Source of the DNA: Panicum virgatum | Taxonomy: Eukaryota > Streptophyta > Magnoliopsida > Poales > Poaceae | Direction of reading: 5' to 3' | Assembly: GCF_016808335.1 (NCBI RefSeq) | Contig: NC_053138.1 | Coordinates: forward strand, 13,323,900 to 13,387,899 | DNA: 64,000 nucleotides | Part shown: one piece after another, positions 33,537 through 43,994 of the stretch | How the letters are laid out: every line of letters starts with the position of its first letter | Position numbering within the stretch: the stretch's first letter is position 1 | Position numbers and translations under genes: made by a program | Notes under the pieces: model-generated | What the model saw: the letters and a program-made list of their open reading frames with translations, nothing else | The model's database searches: none | What the model was told of the DNA's origin: nothing

Positions 33537-34223
33537 AGAGCAGGTATTATAAGAGACTACAAGTCGGTTGGGATCCGACGTGGGGAGGAGGGAGAGCACG
33601 AGCGGGCGGCTGCTGAATCGCCCGGCGAAGAGGCTCGCGCTCTCACTGCAACGCATTAAACGCGAGCTCTGCGATTGGCTGAGCTCGGGCTCCCAGCCCG
33701 TAGCGGGCTGGGACCATAAAACTTGCTCTAAGACTAGCCAGGCTTCCATACTGCATACCCTTTTGTTTGGTAGATTGGTTAGAGTAAGTATTATAAGGGG
33801 CTGAGAGCTGACTGGATCCTGCGTGGAAGCAGGAGAGAGAAGGGAGCCGACGTCTGGCAAAATGCCTACTTAAGCGGGCGGAGAGACTGCGCGGCTCCTA
33901 TCATTGGTGGTTGCTGCCTACGACGCATTGAATGGCAACAGGGGCCACCACTATCAGCCGGCAGTAAGCGAATACTATTGCCCTTGCTCTTAGAGTCTCT
34001 TAGATTAGGTATTATAGAAGGCTGAGAGCTTACGTGGAGGAGAGATAAAACAGGAGAGAGAAGGTGGTGGGCGGTTGCTGAAGCGCCGGCTGAGGCGGGC
34101 TGAGAGGCCAAAATGCTGCTGCCATTGGCTGAAAAATACTGCTGCGCATTAATTTCCAATGGGGCCCGCCACCATGGAGCCTTCTCCCAGCCCGCTGCCG
34201 GCGTTTCTTATAAAACTTGCTCT
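33537..34223. mobile_element. Row of three MITEs of one family
   Basis: Copies at 33537-33729, 33781-33990 and 34002-34223 all start with AGAG or AGAT followed by a GTATTATA-type word. They end with CTTGCTCT. Each has a middle section of GGAGAGAG and GGCTG words. All three face the same way. Divergence suggests separate insertions near one another, not recent tandem duplication. Confidence 0.7.
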
Positions 34224-36185
34224 TAGCCAGCATCCGGGTATGCAATTGGACTTGTACTATCTGCATAATCGAAAACGCAACTAAGCTGCATCTCCAGCAA
34301 TACAAGCTGCATTGCGCTAGCACTGGTCAAGCTGCACACCGTGTTCAGATCCACGATGAAGTCCATCTAGCGATACAGCCAACCAAATACACTTTATGCT
34401 GGCCGGATAGACTTATACAGTCAACCAAACAAGACCATACAACACTACCTTAACCTGGTTTCGGCTGGCCATGCATAACTGTAACCTAGGCTAAGAGTAA
34501 GCTAGGTAACAATCACACCCTAAGTATAGTGTACGCTTTAGTTGGGAGAGAGGTATGCCATTGCCAATATGAGCAGGCTACCATGCAACCGAGCTGTGTG
34601 TGTGCCCCAACCAAGTCCGTTAGATCCAGGGCACGAGCCTTCATTTACGGGGATCGTATCTACTTCGTCTTCTCAGTCGAGCCCCCAGCTCAGCGCAGCC
34701 TTGGACGATGGCCTCATCTCATCCCGTCCCGTGGGGCCTGGCCTTCATCTGATTGCATGGCGTTCCCGTGCATGTGAATGAAAGTGTAGCAGAACAGCAG
34801 AAGCTGCTACGGCTCACTCCACAAGTCCACGTGTACAGGAGAGCTATCCTATTCAGGACCATCGACGGAAAGGTACCGAGAGTACTAGTGTGTCAGTATG
34901 TGTCAGCTAATCAGCGTTACCTGTTACATCAGGCATCAGCTGCTACCAGCAGCTTGTACGAAATGCATGGACGCTTTGCTTGGATGAGGCAATAGCGTCA
35001 CCCAACGCTCTCGGGATCGAGAGGCCTCTCCGGCTCTCCCCTTCAGCCCAGACCCTGCCACCCGATCCAGCCCCGACCCCGCCCCGCCTGCCGCACCCCT
35101 CGCCGGCGATCGCCGCCCTCGAGGCCTCGACGCCGGCGAGCGCTCCCCTCCTCCCGCCCCCTTTCTCTTCAAGCAACACCAACACCCCTTCCCGGACCAG
35201 GTCATGCAGCTACCAGGCCGATTCATAGATGGGATGGGCCAAATAACACCAACAGAAGGTCCGAGTAGATTCCGGGCCCAACCAGGTTTTCAGCCTTACG
35301 CAGCTATTTATTCGTTTTCCCTCTCTGCCTCCAGGTGACATCACAATCACAGCACGACCATGGCCGCTCGCCATCGTTCGCAATCACGAAAGCAAAATTC
35401 TTCTAACTCGCCGGCCGGAGTCAACTTGTTACCGTTTCATAGGTTTATCCTATTAACAATATGTAGAGGGGGGAGGGGACAGAAAGCACTAGCAAACTGA
35501 ATTGATCCGACATGATGCCTCTAGTCACGTCGAGTGGAAAAACGACGGTGAGCAATGAAAATGCCAGTGCCCTGGACCGATAGCAATAGCATATGCTTAT
35601 CCACGATGGATTTCACAAAATCGAACAAAAATATGTGCTTTCTGAATACATGCAAGACTTGTTTTACTTGTTCATCAATCCAAAGAGATATAAATATTAA
35701 ATAAGCCTCAGCCATATAGTTATATTCTGAATTAGCACGTGATCTCCCACCAATCCAAAGAGATATAATATATCGATGCAGAGAATGATTTTTTTTTGGG
35801 TAGGCATCAGGTCTCAGGTAGTGCATTAACACACACTAGAGTATTTGACCCCCAAAAATACAACTAAATACAAGTATGTCATGAATGTGAAGTCAAATTG
35901 CACATATTTTGAGTATGTCATGCCCTTTTTACAAAGTAGAGGTCAGGACTCAGGACCCAGGAGCAGGTTTGGCTTGGACACCGGCAACGGCAAGGGGCGG
36001 CGGCTGCCACGGCCAGGGCTGCGGGCTGCGGCTCTCTGCCCGCAGGGCGGATACTTCATGGCGCCGGCCTAGGTTACGAACGGTGAAGAGAGGGACGATC
36101 GGGAGAAGACAGAAGGATCCGGAGACGATTCGGACGTGCTGGTGTGGTGCCAAAAAAGAAAACAAGAATCACTTATTTGGAGTCC
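34224..36185. other. Intergenic with repeat scraps
   Basis: Includes a GC-rich patch (35020-35215) with frames but no domain, and an 18-bp direct repeat CAATCCAAAGAGATATAA at about 35679 and 35754. No gene can be supported. Confidence 0.5.
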
Positions 36186-36189
36186 GCAA

Positions 36190-36850
36190 TGCTGAATCTG
36201 CGGGTGACCGTAACATACCCCCTCCAGCGGTCGATTTTTTTCCATCCACGTGCCTTATCCTCCGCGCTCCTCCTCTCCTTTTCCACTGCACACGGTCTTC
36301 CCCCTCCCTCCCATCTGGATCTCGAGCCATGACGCCCCCTTCCCCCTTTCCTTCTGCTCCATGCGGCCTGAGAGGGGGCCCGGCGGGCTGGCGGCGGGAG
36401 GCCGCACGGCGGGACTGGCGAGTCGGCGGCGGGGCCGGGGCGGGAGGCGCGGCGGACCTGCGGGGCCGGCGGCGCGAGCCGGTCTGGCGGCGGGGCGCAC
36501 CACCAGCGCCGCCCCCTGCCCAGATCCAGTTTTTTTTCTTTTTTTTTGTTCTTTGCATACAAATTTTTTTAAAAAAAATAATAGCCGAGTTTTTTTTATT
36601 TGGATGTACATTTTTTGTTTTTCTTCCATTTGATAAATTTCTCTCTGTCAAAATTTTTCTCGTAAATTTTTTTCATCTCACCAATTTGTTTCTCGAAATT
36701 TTTTCTACCCACCAAATTTTCACTTAAAAAATTATTTGACTCATAAAAAATGTTTGAATTTATTTTTCTCAGAAAACGACAATTTTTTTTCTAAAAACAG
36801 GAAAATTTACTGTCGAAAAATCAACCGTAGGAGAGCCTCCCGTACGGTTG
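36190..36850. mobile_element. Unclassified repeat element with palindromic ends, copy 2
   Basis: The inverse of the element at 11380-12356. The left end has GGGTGACCGTAA. A GC-rich half (about 36250-36520) ends at CAGATCC, then a T/A-rich half follows. The right end has a hairpin from CAACCGTA to TACGGTTG (36822-36849). The right end lies only about 180 bp before the start codon of the first LisH/CTLH gene, so it may contribute promoter or leader sequence. Confidence 0.58.
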
Positions 36851-36959
36851 CAATCCCCTTTGGAGTCACATGGCCGCCCGCTCGCCCCTTCCCCTCTCTT
36901 CCGGCCCGAGGTCTTCTTCGACCCAACCAGCAGGCCCTGGACCCAACCAAACCCAAATC

Positions 36960-36990
36960 ACCACGAACACGAACACGAACACGAACACGG
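36960..36990 (+). repeat. Hexamer microsatellite in the 5' leader
   Basis: About four to five units of CACGAA just upstream of the first LisH/CTLH gene's start codon, probably in its 5' UTR. Confidence 0.8.
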
Positions 36991-37030
36991 AGACGGAGGG
37001 AGCAACGATCGTCGCCGGCAACCGGGAGGG

Positions 37031-38970
37031 ATGAATTCTCAGTCTTCCCCCGTGGTTCTGCTTCACCTCCGCCGGTTGGATCGCTTCTTCAAGCGCCAGG
37101 GCCTCCACAGCATCGCCCATACGTACGACCGCCTGCCCGCCCGTCCCCTCCCCTCCCTCCTGCTTTGATTTCTTCCGTCGAGTTTCTTTTTGTCAGCTCG
37201 CTGCGATTATTGCGTCAACATTGCCGTCGCGGCGCGCCGATCCGTAGATTCGAACCGGGGAGTTGATTTCTAAATGTTTCTAGATGGACTTTTTCAGGCT
37301 CGAGAAGGAGTCCATGGTGTACTTCGACACCGCGCATCTGCAGAAGCTGGTGAAGGATGGGCGGTGGGAAGCCGCCGGAACTTACCTGAAAGGATTCTCG
37401 CCTCTCTGGGAGGGGAAGGGCGCAACCCAGCACTACACCTCCTTCTTGCACAACATGCAGCACCACGCTATGCTTGCTTTCCTCGCCTGCCGCGGTGAGG
37501 AAGGTGGCCGCGGCGCCAGCTCGCTTTTCTGCTCCAGTGATGATGCCTTCCGCAAAAAGTTCCCCGAGATTGCCGAGCGCAACGACCTGTATCGCTCCAT
37601 GGCCTCGGCACAAGCCAGGTACCTACTACCTAGGCTACCTGATCAACCAAGCACTAGCTCGAATGCAGACGATTTTCCAGGTTGAGTTCTTATGAATTGT
37701 AATGGCTCTGATTTGTGCCTGTGCAGGGCATCCGTGAACTGGGAGGACATAAAGCTCAGAACCTTGGAGGAACTGCAGGAGTTGCTTCATCTTCATCCTA
37801 CCGTCAAATGCAGCTTACGAATGCGAAAGCTGCAATGCACACCCACGGCATCAGAAATAACCCCCCTTGGGTACCTCTCTCAGTCTCCTTTCAACTTCTT
37901 CGCCCTTGCCCTGCTCAGCAAGAGGCTTCTCTCTTAGCCCTGTCCAGTCATGCCTTACACGAATGTCTTCCACATTGCCAGTTTGCGGGGGTCTTGGAGG
38001 CATCGAAGGAAGAGAGTGGAGCGCAAACCAGCATATGAACTAGCACGTTCCCTTCTACAGAAGAAGAAGAGGTAGCACATACAAATAGATTAGCCAACAT
38101 ATTATCAGAATTTTAAATAGTTGCATTTTTTTCGCCATCAGTATGCCTCTGTGTAAATGTACCTTTCCGTCATATGCAGGCTTCCCTCCAGTCGGCAGAC
38201 AGATCAGCCCGGTGACTCAGGTCAGCATTCAGTCCCTTCATATGCTTTTAGTAGATACTTGTGTGGTATATTGGGTACCTTTTTAAAAAAGGGAGACACT
38301 GGGTACCATACTAGATGTTTTCTTTCCGAATCTTCCACAGTTTTCTTCTCCATGAAAGCTTTAGTTTAGACTCTCATGATCAATTATAGCATTGTTTACT
38401 CAATTTTCACGGCTATTATGTGGTGTAATTTTTGTTTGAATCTTGTTGCCAACATTTAAATTGGAACCTTTTAGGACCATACGTCATCTCCTTGTGCTTT
38501 TTTTTTGTTTTATCTCGTTATTCATGGATTCTTGATTTCAATGCATATAATCTGAGCCCCTGCTATCCTTGTCTTGTCATATGCGTACACAATATTTCTT
38601 CTACTTTAGAAGTATCATCTTTGGTTTGTAACTGTAACACTATGCTCTACAGGTGTTCCAAGTGCTCCAATTTTGGAAGCTATGCTGCCTACATCAGAAA
38701 GACCAACTAAAATTATTTCGACAACTCCAAATATTAACACAGGTAAAATATTTGAATATTCATTGTTCTGCAACAATGAGAATTCATGTGCTCTGTTTTT
38801 TTGCACCTGAAAATGAGATAGCTCAAATGTCTGAAATAAGTTACCATAAAGGACACGCTTGTGCCTATGCTGAACCAGTGATCATGAACCTTACCCATTG
38901 CATGTAATTTATGCGGTTGTCTTTGTCAGGTATGAAGCATTCAAGACCTTATGGTGCTCATTTTCCATAA
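37031..38970 (+). CDS. Short LisH/CTLH protein, TOPLESS-N-terminus-like, paralogue 1
   Basis: Seven exons: 37031-37122, 37298-37618, 37727-37870, 37982-38071, 38180-38220, 38653-38742 and 38930-38970, all GT-AG and in phase; 272 residues. Residues about 11-33 form a LisH-like helix pair (LRRLDRFFKRQGLHSIAHTL). The CTLH-like stretch follows (LEKESMVYFDTAHLQKLVKD, GRWEAAGTYLKGFSPL), close in pattern to the TOPLESS N-terminus that binds EAR motifs and makes tetramers. There is no WD40 part. The tail ends RPYGAHFP, faintly like the TOPLESS segment after CTLH. A role as competitor or partner of TOPLESS co-repressors is inference. It shares introns 1-3 in position and phase with the gene at 42198. 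An upstream in-frame ATG at 36848 falls in transposon sequence and was not used. Confidence 0.83.
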
Positions 38971-40895
38971 AATTTGGAGCAAGTTTTTGATTCACAAAAG
39001 GGTGCAAAGAGGCTACAGACAACTGGAGAGTTTGCTGAAGTAAGCCGTATCTGATAGCTGCATGTGTAATTTTGAAAACCTCGAATGGATAGGGATACAA
39101 GATGCATTCATCTTCTATCTGTAGTTCTATGGTTTCCACACTTAATATTTTTACTGGTCGGAAACCTGCTTTTTTTTCTTAATCAATTAGTGTGTTCATC
39201 GTAGAATTATACAAGAGTTCTAATTTGGACTTGCCAGCAGGCACCATCATCTGTAATTGAAACTTTCGATAATAGTAGGAATATAGGATACTGATATATG
39301 ATTTCTGGTCTTGTACAGGAAGCAAAGTTGGATGTTTTGGTCCTCTGTTCACTCGAAATGAGAAAGCCCTTTTTGTTACCATCAAAGATACTATATATGG
39401 ACTTTCTAGAATACACTCCTATTCTCTTTGGCTTCCATAAATCACAGAAGAAGCTGTCCCATTAAAACTAATCCTTTCTCAGCAACCTAACAGGGGTATT
39501 AAGTGGTATTCTACCTTGAATACCCTGTTTCTTCTATACATCAGAGAAAAAGTAGAAGAAACAGGGTATTCTAGGTAGAATATGTGGGTCGACTAGTAGC
39601 TAAAACCGGGCCTGCTTGCTTTTTTCTTGTCTACACTCATATGATCTTGTTGAATTGTAAGTTTGTAACAGAAATACAATTCGTTTAGTGTTTGAATTGA
39701 AAGTTAATTCTCAGTAGTATGAACCACGTGCATTAATAGTGATACTCACGGAAATGCGCAACCATAAGCTGCACTAGATTGCCTTCCAGAGGTGGATGAT
39801 TTGGTGTCTGATTCAATTCTTATTATCCACTCATCTCTATTTAGGATTACTTGACAATACTTGTGTCTTTTGGGGGCAGCTATGCAGTGAAAAGTAACTT
39901 TTATGTTTTCCTGATTGGGGCAACCCCTAATCAAAGCTCTTATTTCCCAAATTTACTTCCATAAGCGATTTGCAAGAGTTTATTTAAGGTACGTGTATCT
40001 ATCATGGCAAAGAAGCCCTTGTCATCTGCAAGTTGGGACTTTTTGTCTGATCCTTACCAGCTGCTATGTTGTCAACATGTGCATTTAGGTCTAACTCAGG
40101 AATTAGAGACAACGTTTACGTCTTCCTGTCATTGTTTTGGTGTTGAGTATGATGTTACAGAAAGATCCAGTTGCTGATACTTGTAGAGGGCTGTGTTTTG
40201 TTGATTTATCCTTTTTTTTATTTTGGTGATTGCAAGTACTTTGTTGAGTTGACGTCATTTTCAAACTAAAGAGATGTAGGGACTTATGCCAGCGTAAGTG
40301 ACTCACAGCCTTCAATCTTCTGTTCCCTTTTCAGCCCAGAGATGCATCAGCATGAGCTGTTGCATTGGAGTATTGGGCTGATTGAAAAGCAAGGAGGGTG
40401 GCTGTGTCAGCTGTGGTGCAGAGCTATATGCGCGGCAATGGCCGGAGACTCCAAAGCTCCAAAAGCAGGGTTAAGGCTTAAGGGTTTCATGGCATGGTAG
40501 ACCTGGATCTCCCCCCGCGCCCGCGTCGATGTATTAACCGTTGGCCCATAAACCAAATGGCCCAAGGCCGGCATCCTCCTTGCCCCCCTAGTGTCAGTGC
40601 TGAATCTTGTAAGACAAAGGTTTTAACCGATGAATAGCGGGCCCGTAAAAATAAGCGCGTGAATTATATCATGAGAAAATAATCGACGACACCGTGTGAC
40701 GTGAATCGAAGGGAGAGCATAAAGCAACGGAGACGAGAAGCATATCATGCAAAGGAGGAGGCAACCCAGTTGTCAATAGATAAGTCGAAGTCTGAGAAGA
40801 CTCTCCCCAAACAGTATCATATACTGTATTACCCGTAGGCTGGGTGGGTCTATCCTGCATTGAGCCTAATAGGCCCACAGCTATCCAAGCAACCA
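38971..40895. other. 3' flank of LisH/CTLH gene 1, intergenic
   Basis: Likely 3' UTR, then unassigned AT-rich DNA. Contains the hairpin at 39507-39582. No further exon could be supported, although distant 3' exons cannot be excluded. Confidence 0.5.
39507..39582 (+). repeat. Near-perfect 30-bp inverted repeat with 16-base loop
   Basis: Arms 39507-39536 and 39553-39582 pair over 30 bases with a single mismatch. The shared core is GAATACCCTGTTTCTTCTA. It could be a tiny MITE or a hairpin RNA precursor. Confidence 0.85.
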
Positions 40896-40905
40896 AAGAG
40901 TTCTG

Positions 40906-41990
40906 GCGATTTTTTTATTTTTACATTTTTCAATTTCGTTTTTTACAAAAATATATTTTCGTTTTCGAAATTTACATGTATATACCCCGGCTTCCCTGCT
41001 GCCAGGCGGCCGGCACCTGATCGCCCGGCTGCAGGGCGGGTTTTCTACAATTTTCAACGATGAAAATTTACGCGCCGGCCCCTGGAGGACCGGTCGCCCG
41101 GTAGCGGGGCGGGCGGCCCCAGGGCGGCCGGCTCCCCCTCCCCTATTTGGCGACATTTTCTTCACCGGTAATGACAACCACGTAGTGTTGTGTGGTTCTT
41201 AGTTCCAAGGCAGCTTTTCGACAAAATAATAAATCAACCGCAATCAACGCTGCTCTTTTCCTTTTTCAGGATGCACCCAAAACAACCGTTGACAAACTCA
41301 AAATTGCACGGGAATGGCTAGACGAACATCCACTTGTTGGCCGTGAGTTGGATTTATTACTCTATTTTCGTTTGAACGTGGCCCGTTGTCATGGGGTGTT
41401 GTCCATGTGGGGGATATCTGGTGTTGGCAAATCATTTCTTGTCAAGCACTTATAACATGGTGACTGCACTCGGGACACCAGATTGGATCAAGTACGGTTG
41501 GGTGAATGTATCCCGTCCATTCAATTTAATGGACCTCTCATGGAGCTTCTTTTGGGTGGTTCTCTCCAAGACGGCATGTCAGTGATGCAAGACCCGATTC
41601 AGGGGTGCCCATGAATATCTACTTAATCATCGATGCATAGTTGTTATCGACGGTACGGTCTGCGGTCTACAGAAGAATGGGACTTGATAAAAGCTGTCTT
41701 GGAACTAGGAACCACACAACACTGTGTGGTTGTCATTACCGGTGAAGAAAGTGTCGCCAAATAGGGGAGGGGAGCCGGCCGTCCCGCTGCCGGGCGACTG
41801 GTCCTCCAGGAGCCGGCGCGCAAATTTTCACCGTTGAAAATTATAGAAAACCCCCTGCCGCCCTACAGCCGGGCGACCAGGTGCCGGCCGCCCGGCAGCG
41901 GGGAGGTCGGGGTATATACATGTAAATTTCGAAAACGAAAATATATTTTTGTAAAAAACGAAATTGAAAAATGTAAAAATAAAAAAGCGC
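40906..41990. mobile_element. Pack-MULE-like element carrying an NB-ARC fragment, 1085 bp
   Basis: The 10-bp TSD AAGAGTTCTG lies at 40896-40905 and 41991-42000, inside the MULE range of 9-11 bp. Inverted arms run about 250 bases on each side: the left starts GCGATTTTTTTATTTTTAC and the right, inward, GCGCTTTTTTATTTTTAC. Both then show the same AT-rich stretch followed by GGCCGGC-rich blocks. The unique centre (about 41180-41760) holds a resistance-gene fragment and no transposase. Its right edge is about 208 bp before the start codon of LisH/CTLH gene 2. Confidence 0.88.
41270..41762 (+). pseudogene. Captured NB-ARC (NLR immune receptor) fragment
   Basis: The P-loop reads MWGISGVGKSFLVKHL (about 41405-41452). 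After a frame change, YGWVNVSRPFNLMDLSW matches the RNBS-A region. Kinase-2 reads RCIVVIDG (about 41634-41657), and HCVVVITG follows in the next block. These are ordered as in plant NLR nucleotide-binding domains. Stops and at least two frame changes break it, and no LRR or N-terminal domain is present. It lies wholly between the inverted arms, as in transduplicated gene pieces. Confidence 0.85.
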
Positions 41991-42197
41991 AAGAGTTCTG
42001 GCCCTACTAGGCCTTGGCCCAATCCCAATCCAATGGTTGATTGTGAGTAGCCAGGCCCGCAACTCCACCGAATCGCAACCCACCCGACGGCTCTCTCTCT
42101 CTTTTCTTCCCTTCCTTCCCTCCCGCCGGACCCCGCGCCTCCCCTGATTTCGACTTCACACACTACGACACCTTCCTCCGCCGTCACCGACGCGACG

Positions 42198-43293
42198 ATG
42201 ATGTTGACGGGGTGCTTCCGCGGCGATCGTCCCGCCCTCACGGGCCTCCGCCTCCGCCGCATCGTCTCCTTCCTCCGCCGTCACCGCCTCTACAACACCG
42301 CCCACGCGTACGCTCTCTGTCTCGAACCTCATTGCTTCGTTTCTGATGGATGACGCATCCAACCGATTCTGCAGGCTGGAGAGGCAGACGGGCGCCTTCT
42401 TCGACGCCACGCACTTCCGCCGCCTCCTGCGCGACCTCCGCTGGGCCGACGCATCCTCATACGTGATCGGCTTCATCGACGTCCGCGACTGCAGCCGCGA
42501 GGCCGACATGCTCGTCGTCCGCATCCTCATCCTGCGCGTCATGGCCGACCTCGCCGCCGGCCGGACCCACGACATCGACGCCCTCTTCCAGCGCCTCTAC
42601 GCCTCCCTCCAATCCCACCCCGACGGCCACCACCTCCGCAGGACCCTACTCTCCATGCGCTCCGACCAAGCCAGGTGCACGGACCATCTCCCTCTTTCTT
42701 ATAGCTAATTATACTATTCTCCACCTAGCTACGTATAGTAACTAGTAGTCATACTACAAAATTACTGTAGTTTTCCCCCTATTTTTTTATGTGGGGGCTA
42801 GCTGCCCTCGTCAATTTGCTACTACTAGTTACCTTCTTGAGCGACGCAATGTGTAATTGCATATCAAATTATTGATTGATTGCGCGATCTCCGTACTTGC
42901 AGGGCATCCAGGCTCTATCATCGCGTCAAGCCCATGGTAGTAGAGTTCATTTTGAACATGGCTGCCAAGTGCCCTGAGCTCAAAGCCAAGGCACAGTTAC
43001 CGCGCTGCACTTATAATCCTGCCTACATCTTATCACTTGGTCCTAGGTATACATCTTCATTTTCATACATGATGCAGCTTCAGAGTCACTATTTTAATTC
43101 CCATGTGATGCTCTCCTTCCATCAATCTCAGTTTCCTTTCTGATATCACTTCAAGTGCCAACTGTGTATTTGTTACAGGCTGCGCGGATGCAATGGTTCT
43201 CGAAACAATAAAGCTAGACGTCTCCCAGCACATGTCCTTGCCCGTTCCTTCATGCAGAAGAGGTATTTAGTCCACACGGGGATTCTTCTCTGA
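42198..43293 (+). CDS. Short LisH/CTLH protein, TOPLESS-N-terminus-like, paralogue 2
   Basis: Four exons: 42198-42307, 42375-42674, 42903-43046 and 43179-43293; 222 residues. LisH-like RRIVSFLRRHRLYNTAHA is followed by CTLH-like LERQTGAFFDATHFRRLLRD and LRWADASSYVIGF. The first three introns share position and phase with paralogue 1, and exon 3 is 144 bases in both genes. Exon 4 encodes LRGCNG and ARSFMQKR, parallel to LRGSW and ARSLLQKK there. The last codons read through a potential splice donor (AAG AG|GTATTT), so more 3' exons may exist. It is shorter than paralogue 1 and also lacks WD40 repeats. Tandem duplication is the simplest origin. Confidence 0.8.
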
Positions 43294-43512
43294 TGTATCA
43301 TGCATATGTATTGAACTTAATGGATCATGTACTGGCAATGAAATCAGTGATTGTAATTAGCTGTGTCCCCAAGTGTTCAGTGAACAAACGTTCCAACTAA
43401 TTGTGAAGATGAACATATCCAGGCCATAGCCACAAGTCCAGGTTCCATAAATTAATACTGGAATACAATCCTATGTGAGCCAGAAATATGCCACTCACAT
43501 TATCTATTGAGT

Positions 43513-43637
43513 AGAGATATCCAAGGTGATACTTGTTTCAAACGAAATCCAATCCTTCAGTGAGACTTGTTTCAGTTTCAGAACGAAAGCCAATCCATGG
43601 TGAAACTTATTTCAGTACAAAAGCCAATAATCCAAGG
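43513..43637 (+). repeat. Imperfect short tandem repeat
   Basis: Three imperfect units of about 40-45 bp around the words ACTTGTTTCA and AAAGCCAATCC, between the convergent LisH/CTLH gene 2 and the DYW gene. Confidence 0.55.
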
Positions 43638-43994
43638 TTATGAGAATAAATAAAATCCTGGAAAAACAAACCCTAACTAGAAATTGATCGTTCCATATAA
43701 TCCTGCACATGTTTCCAAACTAGCAAATGTTTCCCACATAAACAATAATATTGATACAGAGAAGGATTGCAACTGCATCAAGACCCGACAATCCTGCACA
43801 GATACAAGTGCTAGGAGCTAAGGACCTTAAGCATATGCTAAGTCTATCTATTTAAGGATGACACGATACTAACACATATACTTTATATTGCTTATTATGA
43901 ATTGAAACCATGGCTATCAGCATATATTCATATAGGATAGCAGCAATCCTGACAAGAAGACTTCAATCCTTAAAATGCGGATGGCCATCCATCT

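Noticed and set aside
36169..36727. Several frames over 120 residues at 36.2-36.7 kb
   Set aside because: They lie within copy 2 of the palindrome-ended repeat and reflect its GC-rich and T-rich halves.
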